Source of the DNA: Galaxea fascicularis
Lineage: Eukaryota; Cnidaria; Anthozoa; Scleractinia; Euphylliidae
Assembly: GCA_948470475.1 (NCBI GenBank)
Contig: OX419341.1
Location: 2,037,584 to 2,101,583, forward strand
Length of the DNA stretch: 64,000 nucleotides
Direction: 5' to 3'
The notes below the pieces were generated by a model, which saw only the letters and a list, made by a program, of their open reading frames with translations, ran no database searches and was not told the DNA's origin. This document shows positions 12,751 to 27,019 of this stretch, piece after piece. Every line of letters starts with the position of its first letter. Position 1 is the stretch's first letter. Both the position numbers and the translations under genes were made by a program.

Positions 12751-15300
12751 TTTAAAAGAACAAAAGGATTTTGGCGTTTCGGCGTCATCGTCTCGCCATT
12801 ATCAAATGTAAAGTCGGGGAGTTTGTGCGAAGCTGTGCGAGATGCAGGAGGATGGGGAACGTACGATTGGGTAGTGGGTCAAGATTTTCAATGGAATTTT
12901 CTGGTCAAAGTTACATGTTTTTTTTTTCATTTTTCTCTGGCCTGTTTCACTAAATGGCGCTCATTTGGATATGGTTTGAAAGATCTCGCCCTCCTGCACA
13001 AGTTGTTTGTCTAGCACAGTTGGAAATAATGGCGTCACAAATGGTACAAAGGAATTATATTTGTTCTACATGAGTACGTATATGTGCGCTCTCAGACATG
13101 CGAAAATACTAAAAGACCAACGGTTTGAACTTGAGTCTGACGTTTAACTGACTCCGTAGTTGCGTAAGCATCACCTGCGAACAAACAAGTCATGATTTCA
13201 TTGTTTTGTTCCGGACATTTGATTGACCGGATTTTAAAATGTTGGAAAATATTGTTTCAGTTCTGCCTTCTGATTGGCTTTCATTGACTAGGTGGGCCCG
13301 CAACACACTTTTTTAATTATGCTTTTTACACCTGATAAACCACTGTACATTCTAATTTAGGCTATAAAAATTTACATATGTTAGATAGACGTAACGCAAC
13401 TCGGACAAGTCTATTTTCACATTCATGGTTAGTGTTGTTTACCTTCTTTCGTTTTTACTTTTGTAACATGGAAATCCTTATTCCCTGACATTTTGCTAGC
13501 TTCACATTCAGAAAATCTAGCTCGTGACGTAGAGACTACTCCTCTTGCTGAAGTACTGCGACATTTAAAAGCAGTTCAGTTGAGTTTTTTGAGTAAGCAA
13601 ATATTTTCCACCACTGCTGTGACCCTCAGGAATGGCATTTGCAAAATGCACAAGTATAACACTTGCAAAATGACTCAATGACGGATGTGCTTTCGATGGA
13701 AAACTTTAACTCACAGTAGCGGTCACTGGGGTCACTGGAACAAGTACTGAGTCGTCGGTAAACCCACACATGCTACACATTCAAGATTTGTTAGCATGCA
13801 AAGCTTCCACGATCGATGGCATTAAATCGACTGCATTTCTTTTCTTCCGAGGCATGCAGGATCGATAGAAAACGGGCCCGACACTTATACTAGCATTATC
13901 TCCGAACCTTGGGTCCCAGAAACTATTCGGACCCGAAAAATTTTAAAACTGCGATCCGATTGTTCTATATATCTGATCTTTTATTGTTATTTAAAGATAC
14001 AAAAGGGCGAATTTGTTGCATAATTTTCATGCCTGGAAACGTCTTCGTTTTTTGGATTCGTACGAAATTAAGGAACCCGAAGTTTCGGAGGTTTCGAGAA
14101 ACGCACGCCAGTCAACACGCCTGCCCCCGGCTACTCACGTAACCGCAAAGTCAACCCTGCTCAAGAGATGTTCCCGACGTTTGACCCAAATTCACCACAC
14201 CTTCATCAAAACCATTTAACAAATAAAGTCAAGAATCAAAGAGACAAAAGAAGATGAATATTCAAACAGTCTCGCAAAGATTCAGGTCTGTGCGATGTTT
14301 CGTGCGTGAGATATTCGAGGAAATGTTCTACTTTAATTTTAAGGCTTTTGTATGGAGACGCCATGTTTGTGTCCCTCTGAGGGGCACAAATATGACGGCC
14401 GGAAGCTAACAAAAACATATGTCATCGAGTTTTGCTATAAAAAGCCCATAGTCGTCCTCTGAGGGCTCATATACATCTACATGAGTACTTATTCTCATTC
14501 AAGGATTCATTTTGCGAAATCTCAGCGGCTAAGTCACTTTTTTTAACCTACGTGACAGCATTTAATGCCGCCAGTTTAATGTCGTGTCACGCAAAAGCTT
14601 AGAAATTCAACCTTGCTTTATCACAAGACGAAAAAACCAATCAAACTGAAAATTTGTGAAAAGATAAGCCTTCAGCTGTTCTAATTACTAGCTAAACTAA
14701 AATCTCAAAAGGATAGATAATTCCTTATTTTTTTAATTTTGATGACGTCATGTGAAAACCGAGAATAGGTTCAACTTGATGTAATTGGAGTGGACGAGTG
14801 AAGCGTGTTTGACTCCACAGGCGAAAATGATAAATTTAGGTCAAGCAAATCTGTAGTAAGGCTCACGGAAAGTAACGGTGGTTGAACTCGGCCTGAGCAT
14901 ATCGCATTGCAGCTTGGATGATTTTAAACCAAATCGTACCATTTCCCGATCGCATGCGGGGGTAGATTATTGCCGGTCGTGTTCTGACTGAATCACTGAA
15001 GTGGCTTAAAATTAGCTCTTTGCCTCAGGCTGTGTCCCTTACTTGTACTCAAAAACTATTGTACATATCTCCCGATATACCTATCGAAACCGCTCTCTCA
15101 ATTCACAGACGCTAAAATATTTAAGATTCACTATTGGCATCAGCAGACAATGTATATTTTGGTGGGATTACTCACCAAGAGCTGTTGCAATCGAAGTAAT
15201 TTGGCGCCTCAAATTCAAAGCCATTGTACCAGCCAGTCCTGTCTCAACGTTCGCCGACAGCGCCCCTCGCTGAAATTGTCGAGTTTTCACACATTCATGC
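12751..15300. other. intergenic region between CUB-B and CUB-C
   Basis: No convincing exon was seen. The stretch next to 12750 is the presumed CUB-B promoter and 5' untranslated region. The rest is AT-rich and unassigned. Short open frames around 13500, 13900 and 15050 lack splice context and recognisable domains. Confidence 0.4.
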
Positions 15301-16815
15301 GTGACAATGAATGAGTTGCCAGTAATCGGATCCTGTCTTATGCGCATAGGATTCTGGGATCGCCAGGGGGCAAACATTGCCAGTCGCTACAAGAAAATGT
15401 ACGGCGAAAAGTTGTTTCGACGTCCAAATCAACGATTTTGGATAGAGATCAATGCTTTTTTGCCACTGTTTTGTCAGAAATGGATTTGGGCAATGTTGAT
15501 ACGTGAAAGTTTTTGTTTGAATAACCGACAAATAAATGATAAAATCTACCGATGAACTTCCTTGCTTGTGTAAGGTTTATTGTGAAATAGTCTCAAAATA
15601 TTGCAAAATTAGGTATAAATCGGGTGTAAATGACTCAATAAAGCCTTTTCAGTTGTATTTACATGTGTACCCACACACAGCCAAAAAACTGACAAAAACA
15701 AATTAAAAGGAGGAAAATACTGAGCTCCCGCAACATAAACCGCAGTTATAGTGTGGAGCGAAACGATGACGAAGCCACAGCCGTATCAAAGCAGATTTTC
15801 AATTTCAAGTGTTGCATAGCTCTCTAAGAAGCTACAATACTAAAGAAAGGATAAAGAGACGAATAGTCACAACCATGATCTTGCTACAAAAACAAATAGC
15901 CGGGCCCGGTAATACAAACAATGCGAAATAAAAAATTGTACACAGCTTTTGAGCTATTTAAAAATTCCTATCCTTTGAAATGCACAGTTAACAAGATAGA
16001 GGCTGTACTGTCACCGAACAAAACAAGCCAAACTTAGAAAAATGCTTCAGAAGGCATATAAAGGACCACAGTCGCTAAACAGAAACAACAAGGGTCAAAG
16101 GAAACAGGCCATAAATGCAGAATTTACCCAGAAATGAACTTCGGTATCAAAATACATAGCATGCGACAGAGTTAGTAGAGGGACTTGTACTAACTCTGCA
16201 TGCGACAGTTAAATTATCATGTAATCCTCTAAACCTTCGTGTTACCCCGATGAAAACAAACAAGAAGCTAAATCGGTCAATTGAACCGAGACAGAAGCGG
16301 CAAATTGAAATATTCGAACAGCAGTCGTGTAGGCCTTCCAGATCGATCGTTGTCACAACCGCAGACAGCATGCACAATGATCGCCACAGGGGATATTTCC
16401 AATATCATTTGTATCCATGAGCTTAGAAATAAGCTAAAAGTAGCCTGTACACACGCAAATCCAACTGAAAAGGTTTTATTGAGTCCTGATTTCCTCCCGA
16501 TTTATACCTAATTTTGCAATATTTCGAGACCAAACCTTACGCAAGCAAAGAAGTTTATCGGTAGATTTTATCATATATTTGACGGTTACTCAAACAAAAA
16601 CTTACACTTTCCACGTATCAACATTGCCCAAATCCACTTCTGATAAAACAGTGGCGAAAAAACGTTGATCTCTGTCCAAAATCGTTGATTTGGACGTCGA
16701 AACAACTTTTCACCATACATTTTCTTGTAGCGACTGGCAATGTTTGCCCCCTGGCGATCCCAGAATCCTATGCGCATAAGACAGGGATCCGATTACTGGC
16801 AACTCATTCATTGCA
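15301..16815. mobile_element. foldback element with about 370 bp inverted arms
   Basis: The arm at 15301-15672 is repeated as a reverse complement at about 16446-16815, with scattered substitutions and small gaps, around a unique centre of about 0.77 kb. Each arm, read inwards from the element's outer end, has a similar open frame containing MRIGFWDRQGANIASRYKKM and then LFRRPNQRFW. The left-arm frame is 84 codons (15301-15555, plus) and the right-arm frame 63 codons (16777-16586, minus). No transposase domain was recognised in the centre, so it is probably a non-autonomous DNA transposon or a local inverted duplication. Confidence 0.85.
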
Positions 16816-17854
16816 TTCACTTGCATACCCTGGGAGGGGGGCGGGGGGGTGGAGACAAAAATCAAAACCCAAAACAAATCCCTGGACCAAAAATTAACCT
16901 AAAACATCTCATGCCGCATCTCTGAGCCTTAAAAATTCCCAGAAAGGATTTTACTAGGCACTACCGCCGAGGGACTACAAATGAACGAACTCTTTCAGTT
17001 TCAGTTTTGCCGATACCCCAGGCTGAAGTACGGCGTCTTCAGCCGAGCCGAATCCGAATTCAACGAATTAAGTTCATGTGAAGAACTGAGTCTGAATCAA
17101 TTGGGAACGACTGATTTAATTTGAGTGCTGAGCCGAATTAATCCTGCCTGGCTCAGCCGGGAAGAACGGCTGTAGACGGGCTTTGACTCAGCCGGCGTAC
17201 ACTGAGTGGAAGCGCGCCATACGACTACCCTGTTAATACGACCACCCCGTTATTTCGACCACTTTTTTGTGGCCCGAACTACATAAGCCCACTCATTTTC
17301 TTATTTTGGCAAAATGATGTGTGCCGTGTGCCGGAGCCGAGTGTGGAAGAACCCGATTTTAAAGAAACACGTCCAGAAACTCTTCTTGCAAGAACTGCGG
17401 GTTGATCGCGAGTGCGATGCTTTGTGTTCGCTGAAAGATTTAAAGTGTCTTAGGTCCCCAAGCAAAAAAGTGGAGATATGATAACAATTTTGCTGCTTCC
17501 ACGTGTTCTTTCGAAGACTTCATCGGCCACAATTGCAGCAGCATAAAAGATAACTTGACTTTCCGTATCCTGTAGGAAGGCTTGCATATGCGCCTTTTCC
17601 TCCCAGAAGTTCTTTAAAACATTCTTCTTGTTCTAGATAAAGTGAACGAATTTTGAAAGTTTCGCAAATACGGACGCCACAGCTCGCTGGAAAGTCAAGT
17701 TTGAGGACGCATTTGAAAATGAAATCACGAGACTGCGATTTTGGTCAGCGGAAAAGAACAAAAAATTTAATTTATGCAAAAGTATTCCGGAACACGATTA
17801 GCGTCGGCGTTCCACAGACGTCTCTCTCCCCGATTTTTTGAGGGGAGGAGGCCA
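16816..17854. other. region upstream of CUB-C
   Basis: A G-rich run lies near 16835. A block at 17220-17280 contains the repeated words TTAATACGACCACCCC and TTATTTCGACCAC, typical in style of transposon-derived sequence. No coding region was recognised. The last few hundred bases should hold the CUB-C promoter; no TATA-like motif stands out. Confidence 0.3.
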
Positions 17855-20800
17855 ATGTACACAGGCTCCAAGATGGCTGTCGCTGAACGAACTTTGGTTG
17901 TGACTGTTCATGGTCTGGGTAAGTTGCTGCGAAGTTGTATCATCCTTAACACATACATCATCTATTTGATAAATGATGTAAAATTAATTAAATAGAGCGC
18001 GGATTGGGAGACGGTTTCCGCCTTGATCAAAATCAAGGCCTAAAACACTACAAAATCAAACACACACTTCGAGATTTTCCGACGGAAATGTTTCTTTTTT
18101 CGCTACTCTTTATTTGACGCAGTACTTACGGCCGAATGGATCTCGTATATTAGAAGCCAGCTAACTTTAACTGTTCGTGTTAAAGCTGCCTTCTACGGTC
18201 TTCTTCAAGGCCTTTGGCTGCCTCAAAATCATTACGAAATCAAAGTAACTTCTCACAATTCAGAGAATGTTTGCCTTCAGGGACAAAAGTTTTTTCAGTT
18301 TTGCAGCCTCGATCGTTCCACATTATCTTCACTATTTTTCAGTGGTATTTGATGTTTCTTTATTTTACAGTTGGTAGATCAACGAATTGCTGATTTCGTT
18401 CTTCTTTCTGTAAGCCATGAAACACATCTCGCATGTGTTATTTTTCTAAGATAATGGCCGTATTTATCTTGGAATATGTGTCAGTTCAAGACAAATACGG
18501 GGACGCATAAAACAGTGGCAGACGAATAAAAGTATACTGAAGACAGAGATAGGTTACTAGAACTCTTGAAGCGGTAAATCGAAACAAAATAGCATTTGTC
18601 GTGCTTTGTCTCAAATAAAAGAAATAGGTTCGAAAACCAACAGTTGCAGTGGTTTTTGAATGGCAAAGCAGTAAAAGAAAACGGAGATACAGCAAAATGA
18701 TGCTCGAAGACGAATAAAGCCGTTACACCACTTACGAACACTAGATTTACCGTCAGTTTTTACTGACGTATTTTTTACAACAAAACCATGAAGTGTTCGT
18801 CGGGAGGTTACAGAGATTTTGCTAATTAACTTCGTCTGTTTTGTGTGTCCCGTGTTTATCTTGACGAATAATTCGTCTCAGACGAATGCTACGTCTGTTT
18901 GGTGCGTCGTTTAGACGAATAAAACAGACGCAATATCCGTCTCAGACGAATAATGCGTCTAGTTCTTACTTCCGTTATCTTGACGCATAATGCGTCTCAG
19001 ACGAATTCTTCGTCTTCCAAGATAAATACGACCAATGCAACATGACATCGGCTTACGTTCGGCTCGGTCGCGTTTTAAGAATGTAATCTGAGCATCGTTT
19101 AACCTTTGTCTATCGAAACAACGTCTAAACAAGGGTTAACTTAGTCTTCGGTTTAAATAATCGGCCCAGGAAGTTTATCTTCCTTCAAAACTAAAGATTT
19201 CTGATCATTTTAGTTCAGTGCCCCCTTTTCCGATTTAGTTTTTAGCTTCTGAGGAGAGCGCCTCTCTCAAGCCTAAAATTTAACGAGTTTGATGCTCGGG
19301 AAATGGGATTGTATATGACACCAAATTTTTCATAACCTAGTTCGAAAAAGCTTTCAAAGTAATGAAGAACGGCGTTTATTTTATTGTGATAGCACTCTTG
19401 GTTGCCGAGTTATTCAAGATTTTGATTTATGTAAATTAGGCAACTTGTGACGAGTAAGGTTGACACAAAATAAAGTAAAATCACAAAAAATGGAATATCT
19501 CTGAAGACTTTTGCTGTATAGAACTGAAAGTTTTCACAGTTGTTATACTCATCACAAAGTTCCAGAATAAGCTCCACTTTGACATTTCCATGGCAACACA
19601 ATGAGCTACAGGCCCCCTCCGTCCAAAGGATAAAATCAGAGTTTCTCTCCTCAAGAAGAGCTGTTTGATCTGTGTGTTCAGTCAGTGGGTGTGAGCGAAT
19701 ATGGACTTAACACAGCACAAGTATAAGAAAGTCTGTTAGACTCTGGAGCAACAAATAAGGCATTTTTCATTTTTGTAATGTAGAGGTCTGGTAACGAGTA
19801 AGTTGCCATGGTGACCTCATAACCACTATCACAATGTGCAGTTCTGGCAGCACATCAACCCTGCAAAATTTTAACCCTGTAGACTTATTATTTGCAGAGA
19901 TATTCCATATATTGTGATTTTACTTCATTTTGTGTCAACCTTATGACGTCACAAGTTGTCTCATTTGCATAAATCAAAATCTTGAATAACTCGGCAACCA
20001 AGAATGCTATTACAATAAAATAAACGTTGTTCTTCATCATTTTGAAAGCTCTTTCGATCAAGCTAATGAAAATTTTGGTGTCATATACACTTTAAGACAT
20101 GCAGCGAGATTTTGAATTCTAACAAAGTCTGTCTGTCTCCTTGCCGCTCAGTGCCTCTCTATCTCACTGACTCCTGCTTCTTATTTCGTTACAGTTTTGA
20201 TGCTTTCCCTGGGAAAAGGAACTTCAGACTCGAGTAAGTTTGAATGTAACAGTAACAACAGCTTCGTCAGTTACCCACTCGTCCTGGTACAAACTCAGCA
20301 ATTTTTATCCATTACACAAGCCATTTCAGATCTCCATGGTACCCGATAATAGATTTTATTCAATGGTCGGTGTAAACGTCGCGTTTTTGGTTGGTTTGAG
20401 GAATTTGCAATTTAAGTATAGACGGACGAAAGACATCATGAGTCAAAGAAAGTAAAAAATAAAACAGTGGATCAAACAGATATAATAGGTTCCATTTGTC
20501 AGTGCGTCGTGACGGACATTCGCCTGAGGCTTGTCACATACGTCTTTATTCGTACCACGTTTTGACGTCATACGTGCTTTATTGTACACACGCACTGCCA
20601 AATGAATAGCTGAAACTCGCGCTCTAGTTTGACCACCAACTATCGTGCACTACCAACGACTTTGGGTGGGGAGGTACATACCTTTACAGTTTATATAGGA
20701 GAGTACCTATCCCCCTCTCCCCACCCCAGGCCCAAATCCCTCATGATGGTCGACGATAGTTTTTCTCGTTTGACAACGCGCATGATAATCTACGATAGTT

Positions 20801-23800
20801 TTGCGGTCAGCAGTTGCCAGAGTAGATTGATAACGGAAGAAGTAGTCCTTCTGGTTAGCATTACAGCCTGAGCATTGGAACATAAAGAGATTTTAAAACC
20901 ATTTTTAACACAGCTTTAACTGGTTTACATAAATTTTAACCATAAATGCAAAGGAACGCATCCTGACCAGGAAAACGAGCGAATGTTACTCGTCTGTCCA
21001 CTCGCTCACCTACGCTTCCCAGCTGTGTCTTCTGTTAATTCCTCCAACAATTCGCCGGTAGAAAGTACATACCTCACTTCAATCAATGTTATAAACATAA
21101 AGCTAACTTGTTGCCCTCTTTTCCGCCAGTTTGTCCCAATGGGATGACCAACATAACAGGCGTCACCGAGGGTGAACTTGTCTATCCCAGCTCTGGTACT
21201 TATGGCATCAACGAGACCAGATGTTGGAAAATTGAGGTTCCCAAGCCATATGTGGGCATCGGAATATATTATCATTCGTAAGATTAAGTTCTTTACTTTA
21301 TTTGTCATCGTCATCGTTGTCGTCGTCATCGCCATCATCATCGTCGTCGTCATTGTCACTGTCATCGTCATCACCTTCGTCATCGTCATCGTCATTGCCA
21401 TCGTCTTCGTCATCGTCATCGTCATCGTCACCATCATCACGACGATGACGACAACGGTAATCATGATGATGATGTATCGTCATCATCATCATCTTTGTCG
21501 TCGTCATTGTCGTGATCGTCACACCATCCTCATCACTATCATAACGATGACGACGACAACGATCATGATAATGATGATGATCATCATCATGATCATCATT
21601 ATCATTGTCATTGTCATTGTCCGTTGTCGTTGTTAGTGTCCTCTGCTGATTTTGCTTTTTCTATTCTTTGATATTTTGCTCAGTTCCAGACTTCATTGCA
21701 ACTGTAGCTCAAATGCCGACTCTGGTACATTGATCCAGCTGTGGTCTTTCTTGTCAATTTACTTTAAAACCGATCATTTTACTACCAAAGCGATTTGAAC
21801 CTTTCACGCCACGACCATACTGACTAGCTTACAGCCTGGTCATACTTGACTTTTAGCATGTTCTTTTAGTTGCTCAAGCAGGGTGTCCGTAAATAAGTTA
21901 GTAAAGCAATAAGTTACTAAAGCAACATTCGTCACTATCTCAACTACGGTAAAAAACTGTTGCAAACTGTTTGATTATAAGCGTTATAGTTCTGCCTAGT
22001 CTTCCCAATGATAAAATATGATGGAAAAATCACTGAATTTTGGCCTGGTTGGTTTGAATTGAGATTGAAAACCGGGACGCAGGAGTACTTTCAATTGAAC
22101 GTGTACTAACAACGTCTTCCCTTTTTGTTGGTAGCTATGAAACAGAAGAATGTTCCTACTGTGGATGCGACTCCGTGTCATATGGCTACCGTTATGGATG
22201 GCTGGGAACAACGTTATGTGGAAAATACAGCCCCAGACATGGCGAAGAAGCTATCAGATGGCGGCGTCGACCCAATGGCTTTGTTTCGAGGACGAATGCC
22301 TATTTCACTTTTAGGTCGGATGGTACTGTTCAGGACAAAGGATTCAACTTCTCGTTTATTGCCTTGTCCGATGGCAGTAAGTTATCAAGAAATTTGTCTT
22401 CTTCTCAGTTAGAAAGGAATCAAAGTGGGCTAGGTTCCCACGTATGCAATCACGTTTACATGAGTCATATTCCCCCTCTTTCACAAATATGTGGAGGAAG
22501 TGGAAGGCGACTCTCCTGACAACGACTGCGTGAAAGGTTTAAAGAGGGTGCTACATTTCTGCTCTATTTTCGCATCCGTTAAACGGGAGGAGCGTTGATT
22601 AACTGATTAGCTAAGCCGACAGGTTAATCTAAGCCACATAAGAATAGAAATCGAAGAAAGAAAGAAAATGCCCAATTTTCATACAGAGTATTCATTTTTC
22701 TTATCATCATTTGGTGCGCACTGACTAAACGTGTTTAAAAAAAAATCAGGCAGGAGTTAAGTTAAGTACTATCATACATTATTGTGAAGATAGCCGGATT
22801 CCGGCAACTGATTTTTCTACTATATGGTTGGCTCGTTCTCCTTTAATACAGAGTAAAATTTACGTACCTCGTAAGCTTTTACAGTAGTCTTGTGAAGTGT
22901 TTTTTGAACTTCAAGAAACTGAATTCACAAGACTGCTATAATCTCGCATTTGCTTTTGATAAAGTCACAAGCCCTGTTGTACTTGATGTAGTAGAATCTT
23001 TTAAGACATCGAAATCTCCTGGCTTTGACAATGTCAGTGGCTCAGTTGTTAAACTAACTTCCAAAGCAATTGTTCGATCATTGACTGGGTGAATTAATTT
23101 CTGCATTCGCACCGGAGTTGTCCCCTTGGCGTGGAAATCTGACCAGGTAACACAGATCTTTAAAACTCATGAGCCTTCAGACAAAAGAAATTATCGACCC
23201 AGCTACCTCCGTATTACTTATCTTCGATGCTATTTTTGAAAAGTGCCTTTACCGGCAACTGTACAAGTGGTTTGATCTACTGCTTGTTAGCCGCCAATCC
23301 GGCTTTCGTTAACATCACGGACGCGATACCACTCTCATCGATTTCATCGAAAACTGGAAGTACAACCTCGATGCGAAACGTTCAGTAAGTGTTCACGGTC
23401 TCCTTGGATCTCAGCGAAGCTTTTGACAGCCTACCTCTTGATACGGACTCTCCGGCGTCTGCGAGTATCAGTTTGAGGAAACGTTTTCTGCTTCAGCGCA
23501 GGCAACGTCTGAAAATTTCTGACACCTTTTCTGACTGTCCAGCGGTTCCCAGAGGAGTGCCATAAGGGTCGGCTGTTTTAGACAGCCTTCTTTTTAACAC
23601 TGATTCTTGTTAACGACCTTCACTTTTGTCTTACCAACACTTAAATAAATACTTTTGCAGATGATAATCAACTTCACATTAGCCACGACCGTCCAACAGC
23701 TATCGAGGCTACTATCAACGACGATTTACACGAATCATTATCGCGGTTTTCAAAAAACTCGCTAAAGGCAAACCCTGACAACTTCCAAAGTTTTGGTCTG

Positions 23801-26693
23801 GCTCCCGCGGGCAGGTTGTCCGACCATTTCAAGTTCAAAGTGGCTGACTGAGAACCTAAACAGGAGAACTGCATTAAACTCCTTGCTGTTACTATTGTCA
23901 GCAATCTTAATTTTCACGAAAATATTGCTGGCCTTTGCCGGAAAGTCAGTAGACAAATTAGTGTCTTTAAAAATTTAAACGTCTTACTCCATTTGACGCT
24001 AAGTTGAAGTTATATAATTCATTTATTCCTTCGCACTTTAATTATTGTTCTACCGTGTGGCACTTTTGTTTAAAAAGTGATTCTGATAAACTTGATAAGA
24101 CAAGGATGGTGATTATCAATCCCCCGGCCAATTAACGAGAGCTAAGAAAACGCCATTGTATCATCGTAGACTTCAAAATATTACCACATTAGTTCATAAA
24201 ACATTATATAATTTAGTTCCATCGTACATTAAAGATATTTTTCAGTTACGTGCCACAACATACGATCTTAGGGGGTCTCACATTTTAGCGCTTCCCAAAT
24301 GCCATTTAACGTCTCATGGAGTGAAATCTATTAGACACTTCGGACCCAAGTTGCGGAACTCCCTTGATGATTGTACCAGAACATCAAAGGATCTCAACAC
24401 GCTTAAGACCTTTGTATCTAAATTCGATCTTGCTGCTTTGATTATATTGATTGATTGATCGATTTTTTTTATTGAAGTTTTGAATATATTACAGAGTTAA
24501 CTGACCCGCAGGCAGCGTAGCTAATCTAGGCAGCCCCGAAAATAAGGAAAAATAAAAGACTGCTAAAAAAGTTATATTGGTAGGAATGTAAAGTTGAGAT
24601 AAAAAAGAACACTGTTAAAGAAAGAGAAGAAAAGCTAAACAAGGAGCTGATTTAAGCGTCAAATGAAAGACAAAGGAATGCGCTGCCATCTTTGGCAGTA
24701 TTACGTTTTCATCTACAGGCGTTAAGATAGCACGTCAAGGTTAAGAAGCACGTCAAGGTTAAGATAGTACGTCAAGGTTAAGAAGCACGTCAAGGTTAAG
24801 AAGCACGTTTCTTTACCTTGCATATAATTTCTTCTAGGTCGTAATATGAGTCATCGGACTCTAAAATTTCAAATAGCAATGATCGAATTTTCTTTTTAAA
24901 TTGATGTTTAGGTATATTACGAAGTTTAGTTGGCATCTCATTCCACAATTTCGCGCCAATTCTCGAGAAAGCATATTTTTGAATTTCTACATTTTATATT
25001 TTTATATAAAAATTATTGGACGTTGAGGACCTAGTATTGTCTGAACAAGAGAAGTGGGAAGGAACAAGTCTCGAATGTTAGAGGGTACAAGATGATCATT
25101 TACATCATGCATCGTTTCTGAAAGCAGTTGATAATATAGAAAAATAAGCGGCAAAATCTTTGCATCGAGAAACAACGGAATTGCATGATCTCGAAAGTCT
25201 GCAAAGTATATGAATCTAAGGGCACGTTTTTGAAGAACGAGAAGTTTGTTTAACTGGGACTTGCTAGCTTGGCCCCACGCAATCAAGCCATAGCGAAGAT
25301 AGGGTGCAACTAAAGAGTGATATATAGAAATGAGTGTGCGGGAAGGTACAGAATGCCGCAATTTTGAAAATAATCCAATTGTTTTACTGATTTTTAATAG
25401 AGTCCCATCAATTTTATTGTTCCAAGAAATTCTATAGTCAATTAGAACACCTAAGTACTTAATGTCATCTTAATTTGCATTCTAATGCAACGAACTTATT
25501 AAGGTGTATAGGTGAGTTTCTTCTGATAGGGACGGAAGATAATAAAATTTGATTTTTTGATATTAAGACTTAATTTGTTAGATATTAACCATTCACATGC
25601 CTTACTGAGTTTGTCACTCATTATTTTCTCTAAGGATTTAAGATTTTTATGGGAAAAGAGTATGTTAGTATCGTCAGCAAAAAGATAGAATTTAAATTTT
25701 AATGACGGGAAGTAGATATCATAAACATATAAAAGGAACAATAGTTTTACCTTTATCATAAGCTTTTAATTATTTCATTTTACTATTGATTTATATATTA
25801 TCTTATAGTTTTAACACATTTATTTAGCTCGGTCAAAATGGCACCTCGTGTGCTATACAATTACTGAGGTTAAATAAAGTTATTGTTTTTTTTTTCGAGC
25901 TTGCGGATAACAATATTTTAACTTTAATTTCATGATTCTTTTGAAGGTGGTCGTGGTAGGAGTTTCCTGAATGCGTCCGATGATGAAACATTCGTGTTTA
26001 ACACTCCAAAATATGGTATCAAAAACTACCCGGAAAGTTTTGATTGGCAGTGGTTTTTAATTGTCCCTGAAGGACGTCAGGTGCAACTCACCTTTGATGC
26101 ATTTGAGTTGGAACAAAGTAACAACTGCGAAAACGACTACTTGGAGGTCAGAGAAACCAGCGGATTTGGGGCTATTCTTGTAAAACCAAGTTGTGGGACC
26201 AACAATCCGGGAACAATACAGAGTGAAGAAAACATGGTTTGGGTGCATTTTAGAAGCAACTTCAACACTAGCACCACCTACAAGGGATTTAAGGCTTCCT
26301 TCAAAGCAGGTGCGAATGTGACGTGATACGTGTTCACGAGAATAAACTATATTTCAACAATATTGTCAAGAAACTAAAGAAACTAAATTATGTTGCACAA
26401 TTTTACAGTAAACCGAAAACCGAAACTAAACGAAAACGATTATTTTATTGGAAAGCCCTACACATCGCAACCTCCATCCCAGGGCTTCAAGCCCTGGAAA
26501 CGAAACTAAAAAAAACGATAAAAAAATGTCGGGAACAACTTCAAATCCGTGAAGTGAAAAAACAAGGTGCACTAACGAAGGGGTAACGAAGGAAAAGTCC
26601 TTTACTTGTTACGAGAAGATATACAGAGTAAAGACCAATAACTGGCGATTAATTAAGTGGTTAGAGCATCCGACTAGATCACGGAGGGTCGTG

Positions 26694-26724
<31 letters not shown>

Positions 26725-26988
26725 TCCGAGTTCTCCAAACATTTAATTTATCACGTGTTTGTTGTTTCATCTTTAATATACTCACTTTGGAGGTTGGTTA
26801 GCTGCATCGTTGATATGCTTTAATGTGACAGCGTGATGCTGTTAGTGAGTTTATATGTGCCAGTCATTACTTGGCTGTGTAGCCGCGTGATGTGGTTCCA
26901 GTCGAGACCCACAAATTGACCCTTGCTCACCATAGAGTCTCCAGTAGCTCAGTGGTTAGAGCATCCGACTAGATCACGGAGGGTCGTG

Positions 26989-27019
<31 letters not shown>

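Noticed and set aside
21006..21636. Open frames rich in Asp, Met/Thr or Val/Ile
   Set aside because: They are translations of the GTC/ATC microsatellite in CUB-C intron 3.
22125..22519. Two overlapping plus frames at the CUB1b exon of CUB-C
   Set aside because: Only the frame beginning YETEECSYCGCD is consistent with the splice phase and with the paralogs. The other is a shadow.
24716..24812. CRISPR-like array
   Set aside because: The 18 bp units are directly adjacent with no unique spacers, and the genome is eukaryotic.
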